Positions 46,205 through 57,122 of a stretch of 64,000 nucleotides of DNA are shown one piece after another; position 1 is the first letter of the stretch; the number at the start of each line of letters is the position of its first letter. A program made the translations under genes and the position numbers. Below the pieces are notes generated by a model. That model was not told where the DNA came from, did no database searches, and saw nothing but the letters and a program-made list of their open reading frames with translations. Source of the DNA: Vitrella brassicaformis (lineage: Eukaryota; Sar; Vitrellaceae); contig CDMY01000200.1 of the NCBI GenBank assembly GCA_001179505.1, forward strand, positions 98,411 through 162,410, written 5' to 3'.

Positions 46205-48638
46205 CTACTGGAATGCGGCCCCCAGCTGCTGCCATGTGAACTGGCAGTCGGCATCGCCCAGGTGGGCGTTGAAGCCCTTGACCACCGCCCCATCCGCCAG
46301 CCCCCACTTGGCCGCCTCGTCCAGCCTGGCCCGATGCACCACCTCACGCAAACCCACACGGCCATGAGTGTGCACCGCCTCACGCGGACGGCTGTCGTAG
46401 TTCAGCTCGAAGCACTGCAGCTGCGGGCGCCTCACCACCTGGCCCTCGCTGTCCCGCTTCCTACCCCCGTTGCCTACCACCTCCTCGTTGCCCACCACCT
46501 GCAGCGACGCTGCGGCCTCCACGAATCGCGCCATGGCGGTGTTGATGCGGCGACCGACCTCAGTCGCATTCTGCACGAAGCGGGGGCGCTGCTCGAGCAC
46601 CGATGGGTCGACGAAGAATGACGCCACGCGCCACGCCACAGCCGACATGTCCCGGTTGGCCAGGGGCGTCTCGTCGTCCTGCCAGGGGGCCGCCGGGGTG
46701 ACGTGGGGGGGCAGGGGAGGAGGGTGCAGGGAGTCGAGCGATGGGTCGAATGAGGGGAAGGCGGCCTTGAGCTGCTGAGCGGTGCCGTTGTGGAATGCCT
46801 TGGTCAGCGCGTCAGCTATCTCGCGAAGATCTCGCAGTGCGGCGTTGACGGCTGCCATGACGGCAGCGGGCAGCTCGTTCAGCACTGTGGCGTACTCCGT
46901 CAGGACCAGCTGGCGCTGATGGCGGTTCTCTTCTGTGGCTGTGGGGATGAGATTGATGTCGCCTCCCGCCCGCAGCAGGGAATGGATGATCCGCTTGTAC
47001 TTGTCACTCGCAGCGCGATGCCGATCCTTGGCATCCTCGGGTGTGTCGGGGAGCTGAAGCTGTTGGGTGTTGTCATCGAGCTCCTCGGCAGACAGGGCCA
47101 GGGGCGTCTTGTAGAATACGTTCAGTCTGTTGATCTGGTCAGCGGGCAGCTTGCGGCAGAGGTAGTCGGCCACTGGGGGAGAGCCATCCAGTGCCGCGAA
47201 GTGCAGTGGCGTCCATCTAATGCCGGCCTCTGCCGTCATGTCGGCCCCGTTCGCCGTGATGAGGTCGAGGTAGGCGTCGATGAACGACTGGGGATAGAGC
47301 CCTTTCGCCCGCTCGGCTGCCTGGTGCACCAGGTTGTAGTCATAGCGTTCTTCGGTGGCGAGGGTGGGGTCTCGTGTGATGAGTTGCCGATACATCGACA
47401 TGAGCACCTGCAGATACTCGGAGGGAGGCGGACGCAGGGCATAGGGCAGCTCCATCACCATGTGTGGGGATGATGCGCGCAGGTCGATGCCTTGACGAGC
47501 CATCAGTATGTGGAAGGCTATCTCGTTGCCGCATGCAATCGCCACTTGGATGGGGGTCTGTTGGGTCTCGTCAGCTGCCGCATTAATGTCTGCCCTTCCG
47601 TCGAGCAGTGCGGTCAGGACGGCCCTCTGCAGCTCATTCGACGACCACTGGGGCAGTGCGACGGGACGGAGGACAGCATAACCATCATCGTCTTCGGCTT
47701 CGATGGTCGGGACGGTGTAGTCCGACTTGTTGTCAATGGCGAGACACAAGAGTGGGTAGCCGTAGACGACACCACTGCTGTCCCTGCCCACCAGCCCGGT
47801 CATGACACCCGGGTCGGCCCGCTGCTGCCGGATGAGGTCGGTCACTTCTCGGGCACTGGTGAAGCGGCGGCCAATGATCCACCGTGACAGCTCCCTGGTG
47901 GCGTCGCTGGTGCCTTCGGGGAAACGAGCCTCCAGCTCATCGAGCCCGAAATGGCCGTCCGGCACAGGGACAGTGGGATCTGCTAGGTCACTGAGAGGAT
48001 GACCTGCCACACACACAGCCACACAACGGGCAGTGATTGTGCGCGTGGGATCCTCTCTCGCGTCTGCCTGGCGTACCGTCACAGATATCGTCGGAGTCTC
48101 TGTCATCGATATCGTCATCTTGGTCATCATCGCCATCCTCGTCCTGCATGCCATCCTGACACACAACAAAAAGAGGCAGAGGGCGGAAAATGACTCGAGG
48201 GCCTCCATCACATGGACCAGTGTTGGTGTCGATGAGTGCCTCACCGATTCGTCTCCATCGGCTGCCTGCGGACCATCATCACCGTCGGCCATCTCATCGG
48301 CCATCGCGCCCTCCTGCTGCTGGCCGCCTGGGCACCAACACACACACACCCTCACTGACCCGGCGTGAGTGTGCTGCTTGTGTGTGTGTGCGTCGAATGG
48401 TCTGTGTGGCAGGTCTGGTCACTCACCGCTGTCTGCGCCATTGCGATCTGAGTCCTCCGCCTGTCCACTGCCGCTATGCTCCTCCTCTGCACACACCATC
48501 GAAGGCACACACACACGTGTGGCGCTGATGCTGTGTGTTTGATGTGTCACATTCATCTGTGTGTGGCGTACCCGCATCGCCACCGTCACCGTCCGCCATG
48601 GCAGCGGAGGCCATGCGGCTGTCGTGACCTCCAGACAT
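46205..48638 (-). CDS. Ankyrin-repeat family protein, copy D, divergent C-terminus
   Basis: Starts at ATG 48636-48638 with the same first exon as copy C, then differs: exon 2 is short (EEHSGSGQAEDSDRNG), exon 3 is QQQEGAMADEMADGDD and exon 4 acidic (DEDGDDDQDDDIDDRDSDD). The ankyrin region is recognisable (RADINAAADETQQTPIQVAI, NGADMTAEAGIRWTPLHFAA, PPVADYLCRKLPADQINRLN) up to the LTEYATVLNELPAAVMAAVN segment. There the family domain is replaced by a different sequence: IADALTKAFHNGTAQQLKAA, a Pro-rich linker (SLHPPPLPPHVTPAAP), VAWRVASFFVDP and LREVVHRARLDEAAKWGLAD, ending QQLGAAFQ. Some pattern residues (WRVASFF versus WRIASYLF; LREVV..DEAAKWGL) survive, so it is an old paralog of the same domain with an insertion, not an unrelated fusion. 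Confidence 0.83.
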
Positions 48639-48900
48639 CTCACTCCAACACACACCAACAGCTGCACCGACCACACACACAGAGAGGCGACAAGAGATGG
48701 GCAGACACCTGCTGCATGTGTCGTGTGTGTGCTCGCCCACCTAGCTATGAGTCAAATGGTATACAAAGGCGCTCAATCAGTCCGCCCCGTCACCGAGGCC
48801 GACCTGCACAACACCGACACCGACACACAAAGGCCGCAAAGCCACATCATGGCATTGACTCGTGGCGAACCAATCGCGTGTGCGCGTACCGTCGGATGGC
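48639..48900 (-). promoter_or_regulatory. 5' module of ankyrin copy D
   Basis: Family 5' module on the minus strand. The part up to 48762 is identical to the same part of copy C. Beyond that it diverges, beginning with a two-base TA insertion next to ACCATTTGACTCATAGC. Confidence 0.5.
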
Positions 48901-49074
48901 TCGAGAGGGACTGCCAAGCGCCGCGATGACTAATTCCCTGAAGGCCTCGACAGCGACAGAGGATACGTCAAGAGTGATAATGCAACGGACGGACAGACGG
49001 GAAAGGAGGACGTGACGTCTTTCCGCCATCTTTCCGTCATCTTTCGTCGTCTTTCCTTCCCTTCTTCTTTTGGT

Positions 49075-49230
49075 TTCGGTGCGAGCTTCTGGTTGGATCG
49101 CTGTCGACGAAAAAGGCCACGAAAGCCGCCCTTTCAAGAGATCTATTGCGAGCAGTATATCCGGAGGCATCCTGGAGAAACAATAGCTGAAAGCGATGGC
49201 AAAAAAACAGGCAGAGCCGTGAGCCGACTC
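49075..49230. repeat. Dispersed repeat, distant copy
   Basis: Shares GTGCGAGCTTCT, TTCAAGAGATCTATTGCGAG and GCGATGGCAAAAAAAC-type blocks with the repeats at 40325-40640 and 43700-43865, in the same order but more diverged. It lies 440-590 bases upstream of copy D. Confidence 0.45.
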
Positions 49231-49336
49231 TCCCATGTGACAAGAAAAGACCGGGATTGACGAATGGATTGACGAAACACCGGTTTGTTGCCTTCGTGGT
49301 CTCTGTCAGATTAGATTGTCGACGAATGGCGGGGAG

Positions 49337-49841
49337 AGGATGAATGCGGTGGCTCCCCTCCCCGCCCCATTTGAGCAGCGGCAGTGCCACCCAACCGCTG
49401 CACACAGCCGAGAGGCCTCCGCTTCCCCGTCCCCTTCCCGCGCACCCACCCCCGGCCTCTCTCGATGAGGCGGGGTGGGTGGAGCGGGTGGCCGTCAACA
49501 TGGCCAAGTGGGAGAGGGACGGCAAGCCCAACTGGCCGGGCGAGCGAGTTGGCGAGGGAGGCGGCCATGCTGGTGTGGCAGAACCAGGCCTGGCTGAGAT
49601 GGCCGCAGGAGAACAAGGAGCCGGTGGCGGAGACCGACGCTAAGGTACGCGAGATGAACAAGCGAACCAAGAGGCAGATGGAGCAGCAGAGCCAGGAGGT
49701 AAGAAAAAGCTTAGCTAGTGAGTCACAAAGATGGTAACCTAGCTGCCGAATTTGTGTGTCTGCTGCAATGATCAGGCTGCCGGTGGTGGTGGTGCACCCG
49801 AGCAGCCTCTAGTGAGCCCCACGTGGGCGGTCCACCAGTGA
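49337..49841 (+). CDS. Possible short gene, frame conflict
   Basis: Two overlapping frames look coding. Frame 3 gives DEAGWVERVAVNMAKWERDG followed by KPNWPGE. Frame 1 then gives ELAREAAMLVWQNQAWLRWP and ENKEPVAETDAKVREMNKR, whose exon ends QQSQE at a GTAAGA donor (49699) and joins an exon with AAGGGGAPEQPLVSPTWAVH and stop TGA at about 49839. The switch of frame near 49530-49555 has no obvious intron. A one-base error or a real frameshift would explain it. No family is recognised. Confidence 0.35.
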
Positions 49842-49914
49842 TCGGGCAGAGGTGCGGCGATTGGTTGAGCCGGCAGCCAACCCGGAAGTCTCGCTTCAAG
49901 AGTGAGCAGATCTT

Positions 49915-50072
49915 CCTGCCTGTCTTCTGTGTATTCCCATCATTTTTTGGCTGGCTAAGTCGTTCATGTGTGTGGTTTGGGGTGTGGGTGTGTATGTGGG
50001 TGTGCTGAATGTTTGCCGACACTTTGGCCTGAAGCGACTGGATGAATGGAGTGAAAATTGATTGACGCACAG
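49915..50072. repeat. 160 bp direct repeat, copy 2
   Basis: Matches 45170-45325 over CTGTCTTCTGTGTATTCCC, TGGCTGGCTAAGTCGTTCAT, GTTTGCCGACACTTTGGC and TGAAAATTGATTGACGCACA. The remaining bases to 50353 hold no gene that I can support. Confidence 0.8.
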
Positions 50073-50353
50073 CAAGTCACACGAACGCATAGACACCACA
50101 GTTCGCACAGCCCCTCCCTGTCTACTCAGATGGATCAAGATCGTCATGCAGATGACTACACATACATACAAAGGCAGCCCGAGGGAAACACACAATGCGT
50201 CCACGGACGCCCTTCGTATACAAATAGAGACTTAAACCAGCACCAGGACCCCTCGTGGCACTAGACGTACCCACCCACCTGCAGTCAGTCACTTCCCCTC
50301 CCTCCCTCGCTCCCTCCCTCTCTGTGCGTGTGTCTATGGCCGAATGCCGAGGC

Positions 50354-52220
50354 CTATGCAGCTACCACCTTCTGGTGGATAAGAGCAGCTGTCTGAGGGT
50401 ACCGCTCATCTGGGCGGCGCTTCCGAGGAACGGGGCGCTCAGTGGTGCAGATCTTCAGGCCAAAGTCGACGCGGACCAGGAAATCATCGGCCGCCTTTTT
50501 CCCACACAGAATGAAGCGCGGCGCCTGCCACAGCACATTTGCCTCGTCGACCCGCCAGTAGGCCGCTTTGCGGCAGCCGTTCCACTCCCCCCTTGCGTGC
50601 AGCATGACGTCTTGGGTGAGCTGGTACTCGCTGGGAGGCGGATTGAGGAGGTCACTTGGGTGGGTGAAGTGGGGCCGCAGACGAAAGTCGTTCCCGTCCA
50701 CGAAATGCGCGTCGATCAAAAAGACTATCAAGTCTGTGAAGGAAGAGTATACGTACCTGTCACCTGCAGACAGACAGCTGACATAAGGAAACGGTTTGCA
50801 CATTCAAACTGCTCTGCTCACATTTGGTTGGCGGGTCGGATTCGGTCAAATCGATGCTGACGTAGGTCAAGGGGTGTGTCAGTGATGAGGGTCCCACATA
50901 GTCCCGGCCGTTGACACAGCTCAGATCCACATGCTCGCGGATACGGTGACTGAATAGCGAGTACTGGCGCACCGCCGGGGGCCGCGTGTCGAAGACCGCC
51001 CGGCTGCCCACTTGCTGCAGCTCATGTGCCGTGATGGTGATGGGCAGAGAGGGGAGGAGGCGGCAGTTCCTGAGGTAGTGGATAAGCGAAACACACCGGT
51101 CCCAGCGGCCGCCCTCCTCAATCACGTACAGCAGCCGCAACAGATAACTCGCCCTGGTGTCGGCCAGCCGCAGCACCAGCTCACTCCAGCGCAGATGGAG
51201 GAGATGGCATACAATGACCAGGCAGATGAGCGATAATAAGATGCAGGGCACTACCCATCTTGTGGCGACAATGATGAGTGGCGGGGTCACGCCCAGCTGA
51301 AGCAGAAACCTCTTCCCGCTCGGGGACCGAAGCCATGCGATGCAGGTGCCAGGGGTGGCTGCAGAGCCGAGGAATAGCTTGCCGATCGACAGCGCCACAC
51401 GCAGCCCACTCACGACAGAGCGAGCGACGGACCACAGAAGGTCACATACGCCGTCCCTCGCCACCCAGAACTGCCTATACGCTCGCACGACGAAGGATGC
51501 CTCCCCAAGCAATCGAATGGCCTCTGTGATCACAAAAACCGGGACCACCAATAAGAGTAGGAGAGAGTAGAGAGTCATGTAAAAAACTACGATAGGCCTG
51601 TGAATCCAGTGAGGGAATCCAGCCAGCGGCTCCAGAAAGTCGGCCAGCCCACGGGTCATGACGAGGGTACAGAGGAGGATGGGCATATAAAGGACGACGA
51701 GAACGATCCCGCCCACGGCAATTGGAACGAGAAGGGAGACCGCGCTGAGAGTGGCCGTGATCCACTGCCGCAGAAGCAGCAGGACCGTCACGCACCGCTT
51801 CTGGTACGTGAACACGCCAGTGAGGCCCTCCTCGCGAATGGCAGCATCGATGCGGTGCGTCAGGTAGGCCTCATTGACCAGCTGGCAGCCGACACTCTTG
51901 GACGAGGCGCGGAAGTGGCCACAATCCTCCGCCGTGAGAAAGGCCAGCAGTTGCCTCTCCACATCCTCGGGCAAGCCGACCAACCAACACGCATTGGCGT
52001 CCGACTGATGTGGACAAACACACACACAGACCCGGCGCACGTGCGCAATGGATGCACGTGCGGTCATGTATGAGTGCCCACTCACCGGCGGTCTCCCTTC
52101 GCTCGTATACGCCTCGCTGTCCACCGGCTGCTGCAGACCCTGCATACACACGGCCAGCTGAACGTGCTGTTCGTGCTCGTGTTCGTCGTGCCCCACGGGC
52201 AATGTGTTGCGCACGGGCAT
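50354..52220 (-). CDS. F-box-like multi-span membrane protein
   Basis: Three exons in phase: 52087-52220, about 50825-52004 and 50354-50767. An F-box-like motif near residue 50 reads VGLPEDVERQLLAFLTAEDC followed by GHFRASSKSVGCQLVNEAYL. It precedes about five hydrophobic helices: LSAVSLLVPIAVGGIVLVVL, MPILLCTLVMTRGLADFL, IVVFYMTLYSLLLLLVVPVF, LGVTPPLIIVATRWVVPCIL and LSLICLVIVCHLLHLRW. The C-terminal half is soluble (SSFTDLIVFLIDAHFVDGND, ADDFLVRVDFGLKICTTERP) and ends ALIHQKVVAA with TAG at 50354-50356. The second intron splits a Cys codon (PPTK-C-DRYVYSS). F-box proteins with many membrane spans are unusual. No closer family is recognised. Start at ATG 52218-52220, supported by the in-phase first exon with a His/Glu run (HDEHEHEQH). 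Confidence 0.75.
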
Positions 52221-53006
52221 CTGCCGCGACAGAGGATGGGTCAGAGGGCGTGCATCACTCGTGCATCATCACTCTCCCAGGTATCATCACGCTCGACAGC
52301 CAGATCCGATCAGCCGCGTGCAATGCGCGTCAGATCTCCCTTCTCCACTCCGGAGAGAGCGGTTTCACGGAATGTCGACCCCTCCTCCCGGCCGGGAAGG
52401 AGGCGAACAGCAGACCTTCCTGAGAAGATATAAGACGACCAGCGGGTAAGGAGGCAAACGGAAGCGAGAAACATTCATTCGATTCATTCCTTCTATGGAT
52501 CCGGACGTTATTCCTGACGTTAGGTTGCGCATGTCAGCCTTGACACGTTTTATGAGAGACCGACAGACTCTGCCTGCCGTTGCGCTATGAGTTAACTTGT
52601 CCGTCTATTCAGTCCACAAGTTGCTTGCTCAACCGATTCGCGTCTACACCACGCAGCCCGATGCATGCATCTTGAAAAGCAAGCTCCAATAAGCAAAGGA
52701 ACCCGTATGCACGCGCCTCTGCTCATACATGTACCATCCTTTCATCACGTTCCCTGCCCAAGACATACACTACTCTTGAAACACAGCACACCAATGAATA
52801 CACATACATACCTGCCCACATGGTGCACAGAGAAAGAGAGACACCTTCATGCCATTCACGGCTGCCTGGTCTTGTGCTGCGTCTGTCTGCCTATGCGTCT
52901 GTCAGCCATGTCATCCCTCCCTCCCTCCCTCCCACGCACGCAAAAATGGCATGCGCATACATACAGACAAACCTTTGCCATGGCAATGCAAAGCAATGCA
53001 TGAGCC
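52221..53006. other. Intergenic region
   Basis: Upstream of the F-box membrane gene and downstream of the ubiquitin-like gene, both on the minus strand. The motif GAGAGCGGTTTCACGGAATG at 52356-52375 recurs at 54244. The rest (52480-53006) is CAT/ACA-rich with no gene that I can support. Confidence 0.4.
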
Positions 53007-54138
53007 TCACCTGGCTGCCTTTCCACCCTCCTCCACCTTCCCTGTCCCCTCCCCTGACACACGCATGGCCTCCCGCAGTGCATCAGCTTCCTGGCCACCA
53101 CGGATGGCCTCAAGCAGATACGACGCAAAAACAAGCGCCACGGCAATTCCTATCTGCTCCGGGAGTTTGCCCATGTTCGCGTCACCGTCCAGAATTGCCA
53201 TCACGGTATTCCACAGGTCTTTGAGGGCCAGGAAACTAAATATAGTGAGGAGAACTTGGAGAAGGTCCGTCAGGCGGTAGTTGTTCGACCGGAGGAGGGC
53301 CAGCTTCTTACCTGTCAGTCAGTCACTCACTCAATCATCCAAGAGTGCAAACCACAAGGCGCTGCTTGATCTCCTTCGTCGAGGGCGATAGAGTGTTCCT
53401 CCCGCACCTTGTTTGCCGAGACCCACAGACACGAAAGAGCACAGAAGTTAGAGCGGACTGCGTGCCCAAGGATCTTGTGTGCGTGCCTGTCTGGGTGGCT
53501 TTGCGTACTTTGTGGAACGGGCTTGACGTCGAGAATGAGCGGTTTGTCGTCGGTGCTGCCCGCCTTCTCCAGCACCTTGTCCACGGTGGCGCTGAGACGC
53601 AGCTCCTCCCCTTCGAAGATAAACCTCTTGGCCAGCAGCCGCTTGGGCGTCAACCCACGGTCCTCTATCAGGCTCGCCACATCGACGAGCATTGCGTCCT
53701 TCGGGCACTCGACCAGGACTATGTTGCCACCGGCGCCATTTTCCGTTATCTTCACCCACACTCCCACAGAAGATGTCGCGTCAGCATCATCAGCAGCGTC
53801 AGCATCATCAGCAGTCGAGTGAGCATCAGCTGCGAGTGCCGTTGTGGAGCTGGGCACCGCCACGAAGGGCTCGTGGCTGGTGATGCGATGCAGTGACGAG
53901 GGCACGGCGATGGGCACGCTGGGGCGACGAACGTGCACGAAGACCGACTGCACACACGACATCATGAGGAGGCGCACAAGCCCTTGATGGTTGCCCGACT
54001 CGTGTGTCCTGCCGTCTGTCTGTCTGTCTGTCTGTCTGTGTGCTGACTGACCGGCAACACGCGTACCTGTGTGCCAGCCGCTGTCGACAGGGTCCCCAGC
54101 AGCACCAGCCACACGCTGGCGATACTTCCAGGTGTCAT
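53007..54138 (-). CDS. Signal-peptide protein with ubiquitin-like domain and membrane helices
   Basis: Exon 1 encodes a clear signal peptide, MTPGSIASVWLVLLGTLSTA with AGTQ at its end. It is followed by a short basic segment (VFVHVRRPSVP) that could be a transit peptide, an Ala/Asp-rich linker (STADDADAADDADATSS) and a beta-grasp-like domain: VGVWVKITENG, IVLVECPKDAMLVDVASLIE, then AKRFIFEGEELRLSATVDKV. The last exon has two hydrophobic helices (LLQVLLTIFSFLALKDLW and GIAVALVFASYLLEAI), ending KVEEGGKAAR and TGA at 53007-53009. The two junctions around 53340-53510 are not resolved: a frame with KKLALLRSNNYRL is reached only with a phase-1 donor. An ER or plastid location is inferred from the signal peptide. 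I do not recognise the family. Confidence 0.65.
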
Positions 54139-54846
54139 GGTGGAGAGATGAGCACAAGATCTGTCAATTCCGCGGCTATACAAGCTTCACTCTCGAAATG
54201 CACTGCCATTTCCGTCATTTGTGTGCTTACGAAGAGCGAACTTGAGAGCGGTTTCACGAAATGTCTTACTGAGGTCGCCTGGTCGCTGCACTGTCACTCA
54301 TCTGAGGAACACTTCGCGCACACTTCTTAGCTCGCCATGCAGGGTGTAGGGTTCAAACCCTAACTTCAACCACTCACGAATGACGGAAATGGAGAAATGC
54401 TCCGCCTCCATTCAGGTAGAGCACTCATTCATTCGTAATCGTGAAGCCGCCTTGACTCATCGGCTGCCTTACCCATCCTCCGCTCGTGAGTCACGTACGT
54501 TCTCTCCGGTGCGGCGGCAGCAGCTCCAGCGGCATACTGAGTGTGGTCAGAGCAGCTGCTCGACTCGGCTATAGCCGCTTTATACGACGGTGAGTGGTGG
54601 ACGCGATTGACTCATCACGAGTCACCATGTGATTCGCTGCTTCTGTTGCCGCTATAATTGTGTTGTGCAGTCTGCCTTATCGGCGTGGCGGACCGATTGG
54701 CAATTTGCTCGTCTGTGTCCATAATTCGACACACAATAGGTGGGCAGGCACAGACACAAAGCTTCCACCAGGTGCATGTGCCCATCTGTCTCATGGCTCT
54801 CTCTCTATGTGGTGGATGCAGCTGCTAATTGGGGTGTGTTTGAGTG
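54139..54846. promoter_or_regulatory. Divergent upstream region with telo-box and family 5' module
   Basis: Serves the ubiquitin-like gene on the left and ankyrin copy E on the right. Features: GAGAGCGGTTTCACGAAATG at 54246-54265; an inverted telomere-like pair GTAGGGTTCAAACCCTAAC at 54346-54364; and from about 54375 a long block matching the upstream region of copy F in inverted orientation (ATGACGGAAATGGAGAAATG, CCATAATTCGACACACAATA). Confidence 0.5.
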
Positions 54847-57122
54847 ATGTCTGAGCCTTACGGCATCGGCATGCCCTCTGCTGCCACGGCAGACGATGCC
54901 GACGGCGATGCAGGTACGCCACACACAAGTGCATCCCGCCACATGCGTTCATGTGGTTGTCGTTGTGCGGTTCATCGTGTCTGCAGGCGACGTAGACGAG
55001 GAGGGGCATGGCGGCGGCGGGCCAGGAGAGGAAAACAATCGCAACGGCGTTGATGGTGAGTGACTGACCAATCATGCTATACAGACCAGTCGACACACCA
55101 GCAGCACAGCACACCCTATGTGCTCTCCGTCGGTGCGTCGCCTGTGTCTGTGGTCAGACGAGCAGCAGCAGGAGGAGGGCGGGATGGCCGACGAGGAGCC
55201 AGACCCTCAAGCAGCAGCAGGAGCCGATAGCGAACCGGTGAGGCGCTTATGAACACACTCCCCGTCGATATGATGTCCGTCACGTTTTCCCTTGCCCTCT
55301 TGTGGTGTCGGGATGCCATGCAGGAGGCGGATGGTGCTGGCGACGCCAGTGAGGACTCATCCGACGACAGTGAGGTGGCGTACGAGGAGCATGGTACGCC
55401 TGACAGACAGATGTGACAATGCTACACACACACACACTCGCTATGTACCTCCCTCGTGTGGTGGCTCTGTGCACTGCAGGTCATCCTGTGGTGGCGGCCA
55501 CTGGCGTGACTGTCGCAGACGGCTGTGTGGGCGTCAATGACATCGAGGCTCGATTCCCTCTCGGCACCAACGAGGCCAGCAAGCAGCTGGGGCTGGGCAT
55601 AATCGGCCGCACCATCATGGACCCACGCCAAGTGACCGACCTCATCCAGCAGGAAGGAGCCGACCCAGACGTCAAGCCTCGGCTGAGCGACAAGGGCAGC
55701 AAGCGTCCTGGGTTCCGCTACCCGCTGCTCTGTCTCGCCATTGACAACCTGTCAGACAATGCGATATCGACCATCCAAGCAGACGACCGTCCCGCTGTCC
55801 TACCGCAGTGGTCGTCTGCTGGGCTGCAGGCGGAGATCCTCACCGCACTGCTCGACGGAGGAGCCGACATCAACACGCCAAGCTGGTTCTGGTCGGGGCC
55901 CCTCCAACTGGCAATTTCGGCAGGCAACGCGACGGCCTTCGAGCTGCTAATGGAGCGGCCCGACATCGGCCTGCAGGGGCACGGCGATATGGAGCTGCCC
56001 CGTCCCCTGCGTGCGCCTCCCCTCGAGTATGTGCAGGTGCTCATGTCGATGTATGAGCGACTCATCACACGAGACCGCACCCTCGCAACCCAACGACTCT
56101 TTGGCTACAACCTGGTGCATCGAGCAGCCATGCGAGCGAAATGGCACTATCCCCAGTCCTTCATCGACAGCTACCTCGACCTCATCACGGCGAACGGGGC
56201 CGACATAACGGCAGCCGACGGCATTCGGCTGACGCCACTGCACTGGGCGGCACAGTGCGGCTCTCCCTACGTGGCCGACTACCTCTGCCGCAAGCTGCCC
56301 GCTGACAACATCGACAGACGGACAGTCTTCGACGACACGCCCCTCGCCATGGCTGCCGAGGAGCTCGATCGCCGCACTCAAGAGCTTCAGGACCTGGAGA
56401 CGCCCGAGGCCACCAAGGAACGGCATCGCGCCGAGAGTGACAAGTACAAGCGGATCATCCGTTCGCTGCTGCGGGTGGGAGGCGACATCAGCAGCATCCC
56501 CACAGCCACAGAGGAGGTCCGCCGTCAGCGCCAGCTGGTGCTCACCGAGTATGCGACGGTGCTCAACGAGATGGGCCCTGCTGTCATGGCGGCCGTCAAC
56601 GCCGCCCTCGCCCCCCACCGCTCCCTCGCGGCCCTCCTGGCCCCCCGGCTGGCTGTCGGCCCGCAGGAGGCCCCCATCTTCGGCTGGCGCATCGCGTCAT
56701 ACCTCTTCGACATGGATGCCGCCAAGGAGCCCACCAGTGAGGCCATCGGTGTGCGGCACACCGACATGGCCCGCCGTGTGTGTGCGGCAGCGGAGCACTT
56801 TGTCAAGTCGGCAGTGTACCAGGCCAGCAGCAACAGGGAGGTGGTGGGCGGGACGAGGCATGAGCAGCAGGGCGACAAGCGGCTCAAGGTGACGGTGCCG
56901 CAGCTGCAGTGCTTTGTGGTGGGCGGTGTGGGCGGCCGCAAGATGGAGTTGCGTGAGGTGGTGCAGCGGGCCATCCTGGACGAGGCGGCCAAGTGGGGGC
57001 TGGCGAGGGAGATCGACAACGGCTTCAGCAAGGATGTGGCTGCGGTGGTGTGGGGGGCGGTGGGGTGGGTCGAGAGGGGGCGGGACGGCAGGGAGACATT
57101 CAGGTCGCTGCAGATGACGTGA
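54847..57122 (+). CDS. Ankyrin-repeat family protein, copy E
   Basis: Exons 54847-54913, 54987-55055, 55158-55237, 55324-55393 and 55480-57122 close in phase to 642 residues with TGA at 57120-57122. The first exon (MSEPYGIGMPSAATADDADG) and 5' flank belong to the E/F class, unlike copies A-D. Acidic exons: DEEGHGGGGPGEENNRNG, EQQQEEGGMADEEPDPQAAA. Ankyrin segments: GADINTPSWFWSGPLQLAIS, NGADITAADGIRLTPLHWAA, SPYVADYLCRKLPADNIDRR and VGGDISSIPTATEE. The C-terminal domain is complete and of the EQQGDKRLKVTVP type, ending RETFRSLQMT. No lesion is seen. Exon 4 uses a donor after YEEHG, which is missing in copy F. Confidence 0.88.
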
